Shown: positions 61,233-64,000 of the stretch, in pieces
How positions within the stretch are numbered: the first letter of the stretch is position 1
How the letters are laid out: every line of letters begins with the position of its first letter
Assembly: GCF_900090315.1 (NCBI RefSeq)
Contig: NZ_FMHZ01000002.1
Location: forward strand, 4,434,501-4,498,500
Length of the DNA stretch: 64,000 nt
Reading direction: 5' to 3'
Source of the DNA: Micromonospora citrea
GTDB taxonomy: Bacteria > Actinomycetota > Actinomycetes > Mycobacteriales > Micromonosporaceae
Translations under genes and position numbers: made by a program
Notes under the pieces: model-generated
Told to the model about the DNA's origin: nothing
Databases searched by the model: none
The model's input: only the letters and a program-made list of their open reading frames with translations

Positions 61233-62267
61233 GTGGGCCGATTGGCGGGCAGTGCCGGCGGACCGGCCCGTGCGGCGGTGGTGGGCACCGGAATGATCGG
61301 TGGCTCGGTGCTGCTCCGGCTGCGTGACGCCGGGCTCGACGTCGCCGGCTGGGACCCGGACCCGGCGACCCGACGGTACGCCCGTGAGCAGGGGTTCGCC
61401 TGTCCGGACACCGTCGAGGAGGCGGTGGCGGACCGGGACTTCGTCTTCCTCTGCGGACCACTGCCCAGCCTGCCCGGGATGCTCAGTCGGGTGGCCGCCG
61501 CCACCGACGAGGATTGCGTGCTCACCGACGTGGGCAGCACGAAGGCGGCGCTGGCCGCCTTCGCCGACACCCGGGGCGTCGGGCATCGTTTCGTCCCTGG
61601 GCACCCGATGGCCGGAGCGGACCGAGCCGGCGTCGCCTCGGCCAGTCCGGCGCTGCTCGACCGCGCGGCCTGGGTGCTCTGCCCGGACCCGGCCGGCGTG
61701 GTGGCGTTCCGCCGGCTGGCTCCGTTGATCATCGACGTGTTCCGGGCCAGGTTGGTGCCGATGTCGCCGACCCAGCACGACACGGTGGTCGCGCTCTCCT
61801 CGCACGTGCCGCACCTGCTGGCCGGCGCGCTCGCCGGGGCGGTGCAGGAGGCGCCCCTGCGGGACGCCGTCCTCGCGCTGGCCGCCGGCAGCTTCCGTGA
61901 CGGTAGCCGGGTCGCCGGCACCCCTGCCGAACGGACCGCCAACATGCTGCTCAGCAATCGGGAGCGGGTGCTCGAGGAACTGACCCGGGTCACCGACTAC
62001 CTCGACAAGCTGGCGGGGGCGGTCCGGGCGGGGGACGCCGAGGCGCTGACCTCGCGGTACCGGGCGGCGGCGGCGGCCCGGACCGTGCTGGCCGGGCGGA
62101 ACTTCGCCAGCCGGGAGCGCGCCTTCCCGGTCGCCGGGGACGCCGACGCGGAGGTCGCGTACCTGTGGGAGCTCGGGGCGGCCGGCGGTTATCTGAGCGG
62201 GTGCCGCGTCGACGCCGGGACCGTCTCGTACATCGCGCACCTTCCGGCGGACGCCGGGCCGGTCTGA
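61233..62267 (+). CDS. tyrA: Prephenate dehydrogenase
   Basis: 344 residues. NAD-binding AAVVGTGMIGGSVLLRLRDAG (about 14-34), CGPLPSLPGM, DVGSTKAAL, FVPGHPMAGADRAGV and SPTQHDTVVALSSHVPHLLA, all in the family order. Oxidises prephenate to 4-hydroxyphenylpyruvate for tyrosine synthesis. A GTG at 61203 would add 10 codons; I chose 61233 because GGAGA lies 7 nt upstream and MGRLAG is a usual opening. No ACT domain is seen, so feedback control by tyrosine may be weak. Confidence 0.93.
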   Translation: MGRLAGSAGGPARAAVVGTGMIGGSVLLRLRDAGLDVAGWDPDPATRRYAREQGFACPDTVEEAVADRDFVFLCGPLPSLPGMLSRVAAATDEDCVLTDVGSTKAALAAFADTRGVGHRFVPGHPMAGADRAGVASASPALLDRAAWVLCPDPAGVVAFRRLAPLIIDVFRARLVPMSPTQHDTVVALSSHVPHLLAGALAGAVQEAPLRDAVLALAAGSFRDGSRVAGTPAERTANMLLSNRERVLEELTRVTDYLDKLAGAVRAGDAEALTSRYRAAAAARTVLAGRNFASRERAFPVAGDADAEVAYLWELGAAGGYLSGCRVDAGTVSYIAHLPADAGPV

Positions 62268-62303
62268 CCGTTGTTCCCGCGCGCGGGTGGGCCGGTGCGC
62301 GAT

Positions 62304-62309
62304 TAGGGT
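62304..62309 (+). promoter_or_regulatory. -10 box of leaderless SIMPL gene
   Basis: TAGGGT, 6 nt before ATG 62316. Confidence 0.55.
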
Positions 62310-62315
62310 GAGGGC

Positions 62316-62960
62316 ATGGTGGACGGGCCGGTGGTGGCGGTGCGCGGCGAGGCGTACCGCGAGGTCGCGCCGGAGATCGCGCAGTTCACTGTGACCGCGA
62401 CGGCCCGCGACCGGGACCGGGAGGCCACCCTGACCCGGCTGGCCGAGCGGGCCGCCGCCGTGCGGGTGCTGCTCGACGGCTACGGCGCCGCCATCGACCG
62501 GCGGGAGACCGGCGAGCTGCGGGTCCGGCCGGAGACCAGGCGCTCCGGGGAGCGGGTCGTCGCCTACCACGGCAGCGTGGCCACCACCGTGACGGTCAGC
62601 GACTTCACCGCGCTCGGCGACCTGATGCTGCGCCTGGCCGACCAGGACCAGGTCGAGGTGGCCGGGCCGTGGTGGTCGCTGCGGCCGGACAGCCCGGCCC
62701 ACCGGGAGGCCCGGCACGCCGCCATCGCCGACGCGCTGCTGCGTGCCCGCGAGTACGCCGAGGCGCTGGGCGCCCGGGTGACCGCCCTGATCGAGCTGGC
62801 CGACGCGGGCGCGGCGGAACGGCCGATGATGAGCAGGATGGCCTACGGGGCGGGTGGGGGTGCCGAGAGCGCCCCGGAGCTGGAGCTCGACCCGCAGCCG
62901 CAGACCGTGCAGGCGGCGGTGCACGCGCGCTTCGCGATCAGCGAGCCGGTCCTCGGCTGA
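62316..62960 (+). CDS. SIMPL-domain (DUF541) protein
   Basis: 214 residues: VAVRGEAYREVAPEIAQFTV is the DUF541 opening, then DREATLTRLAERAAAVRVLL, a central VAYHGSVATTVTVSDF and the ending REARHAAIADALLRAREYAE ALGA. Most relatives are periplasmic, but no signal peptide is visible here. Function unclear (oxidative stress or signalling scaffolds in some bacteria). The stop shares one base with the next start (TGATG). Confidence 0.85.
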   Translation: MVDGPVVAVRGEAYREVAPEIAQFTVTATARDRDREATLTRLAERAAAVRVLLDGYGAAIDRRETGELRVRPETRRSGERVVAYHGSVATTVTVSDFTALGDLMLRLADQDQVEVAGPWWSLRPDSPAHREARHAAIADALLRAREYAEALGARVTALIELADAGAAERPMMSRMAYGAGGGAESAPELELDPQPQTVQAAVHARFAISEPVLG

Positions 62961-63622
62961 TGGAGACCGCCAGGGTCGTCGTGGTCGACGAGTTGGTCAC
63001 GCGGGCGCGGGCCCTCGCCGACGCCGGCCCGCGGCAACTGCTCGGCATCGCCGGGGCGCCCGGCGCGGGCAAGTCCACGCTGGCGGAGCGGATCGTCGAG
63101 GCGGTCGGCCCGACCGCCCGGCTGGTGCCGATGGACGGCTTCCATCTCGCCCAGGCCGAGCTGCACCGGTTGGGTCGGGCGGAGCGCAAGGGCGCCATCG
63201 ACACGTTCGACGCCAACGGCTACGTCTCGATGCTGCGGCGCCTGCGCCGGCTGGAGCCGACCGCCGTCTACGCGCCGGCGTTCCGCCGGGACCTGGAGGA
63301 GCCGGTGGCCGGCTCCATCGAGGTGCCGCCGTCGGTGCGGCTGGTGGTCACCGAGGGCAACTACCTGCTGGTGAACCGGATGCCCTGGGACGAGGTGCGG
63401 CAGCTGCTGCACGAGGCGTGGTTCCTGGACCTGGACGCCGAGCTGAGGCTGCGCCGGCTGACCGCCCGGCACCAGGCGTACGGGCGGACGGCGGAGCAGG
63501 CCCGAGCCTGGGCCACGGGCAGCGACGAGACCAATGCCGCCCTGGTGGCCGGCACCGCGCAGCACGCGGACCTGGTCGTCCGGCTGGCCGAGCCGCCCCC
63601 CGTCGGGCCGGCCGTCGGCTGA
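62960..63622 (+). CDS. P-loop nucleoside/nucleotide kinase-family protein
   Basis: 220 residues of the uridine kinase/phosphoribulokinase-like group: Walker A GAPGAGKST, MDGFHLAQAELHRLGRAERK, TFDANGY, YAPAFRRDLEEPVAGSIEV and VVTEGNYLL, as in YggC/PanK-like and fructose-kinase-related proteins. Likely phosphorylates a small sugar or nucleoside. ATG 62960 overlaps the SIMPL gene stop by one base. Cytosolic. 63623-63746 shows no gene. Confidence 0.85.
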   Translation: METARVVVVDELVTRARALADAGPRQLLGIAGAPGAGKSTLAERIVEAVGPTARLVPMDGFHLAQAELHRLGRAERKGAIDTFDANGYVSMLRRLRRLEPTAVYAPAFRRDLEEPVAGSIEVPPSVRLVVTEGNYLLVNRMPWDEVRQLLHEAWFLDLDAELRLRRLTARHQAYGRTAEQARAWATGSDETNAALVAGTAQHADLVVRLAEPPPVGPAVG

Positions 63623-63746
63623 CCCGTACGCGCGGCCGGCGGCGGTCATCGGCGGGCAGGTTCGCACGGGGGCCGTGAGCGACCCCCGTCCGGCAGGGAC
63701 GTGCCCGGTCCGGCCCGCCCGGCGGGTCGGGCGGGCGGACGTCGGG

Positions 63747-64000
63747 TCAGCCGGATCCCTGCCGGGGCGCCGGCACGCCCCGCCGCAGCAGCCAGGCCAC
63801 GCGCGAGCGTTCCCGGTGGAACTCGGGCGCCTCCGGATAGCCGCTGTGGTTGCGGATGGGCGGGTCGGCCACCTCCCCGTCGCTGGGGTGCAACGCCTCC
63901 GGGTCCCGTACGGGCAGGTCGCGTTCGCCGGCCGTGACCTGCCAGCCGAGCGGGTCGGTGTCGCGCCAGAAGTTGGTCCAGCGGGTCCGGCCGCCGGGCG
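63747..64000 (-). CDS. C-terminal part of an uncharacterised protein (partial)
   Basis: The minus strand carries 83 codons open to the window edge: RWTNFWRDTDPLGWQVT, HSGYPEAPEFHRERSRVAWL and an ending APRQGSG before the TGA at 63747-63749. The WTNxWRxTDPxGxxV phrase occurs in C-termini of large actinobacterial membrane or hydrolase-like proteins, but most of the gene lies outside. Function not assignable. Confidence 0.6.
   Translation of the reverse strand, partial: PGGRTRWTNFWRDTDPLGWQVTAGERDLPVRDPEALHPSDGEVADPPIRNHSGYPEAPEFHRERSRVAWLLRRGVPAPRQGSG

Overview
This is a very GC-rich window with the look of an actinobacterial chromosome, most likely Micromonospora or a close relative (Micromonosporaceae). 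The support is the mycothiol enzyme MshB, a mycothiol-type maleylpyruvate isomerase fold, a mycobacterial Sdh1-type succinate dehydrogenase, an ECF42-type sigma factor paired with a DGPF protein, many GTG starts, and at least a dozen genes whose start codon lies 6-8 bases after a TANNNT -10 box (leaderless transcripts). I recognise no tRNA, rRNA, CRISPR array, phage or large biosynthetic cluster. Gene naming rests on motifs read by eye, not on database searches.

Layout. 0-6.7 kb: core metabolism, with the malate dehydrogenase 3' end, a metallo-beta-lactamase-fold hydrolase, isocitrate dehydrogenase, galT coupled to a DeoR regulator, and an APS kinase fused to a decayed ATP sulfurylase-like domain. 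6.8-13.7 kb: a frameshifted DM13 remnant, a family 2 glycosyltransferase, a four-gene ABC-2 cassette and membrane proteins. 13.7-15.3 kb: siderophore-interacting protein with a divergent TetR regulator. 15.3-25.4 kb: valS, a secreted S1 protease, a heterodimeric ABC exporter, and a DNA alkylation repair pair (ogt with an Ada/AlkA fusion). 25.5-28.2 kb: a hypothetical gene, an S51 peptidase-like protein and ychF.

28.2-31.0 kb is a decayed accessory patch: an Imm33/DUF2185-like immunity pseudogene with two frameshifts, and IS256- and IS630-family transposase fragments, between intact GNAT, MarR and SnoaL-like genes. 31-42 kb holds regulator/enzyme pairs (TetR/SDR, LysR/VOC, DGPF/ECF42) and small membrane proteins, including a 36-residue one. 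42.4-46.3 kb is the Sdh1 operon.

46.7-54 kb is a Uma2-family gene and a dipeptide/oligopeptide ABC importer operon (two ATPases, two permeases, a separately promoted lipoprotein). Between the two ATPase genes lie three tandem 59-bp units. Each encodes a 20-residue mini-ORF, and every stop overlaps the next start by 4 nt, so the whole series could be translationally coupled. This is the most unusual structure in the window. 54-64 kb: an S9 dipeptidyl peptidase (plausibly using imported peptides), mshB, small membrane proteins, GNAT, ferredoxin fdxA, dapC-like aminotransferase with an apparent CTG start, prephenate dehydrogenase, a SIMPL-domain protein, a P-loop kinase and a partial gene.

Two dispersed palindromic repeat families each occur twice, in intergenic space: a 48-bp GATCCTGG element and a GTTGATCA element, the latter both times between convergent genes.
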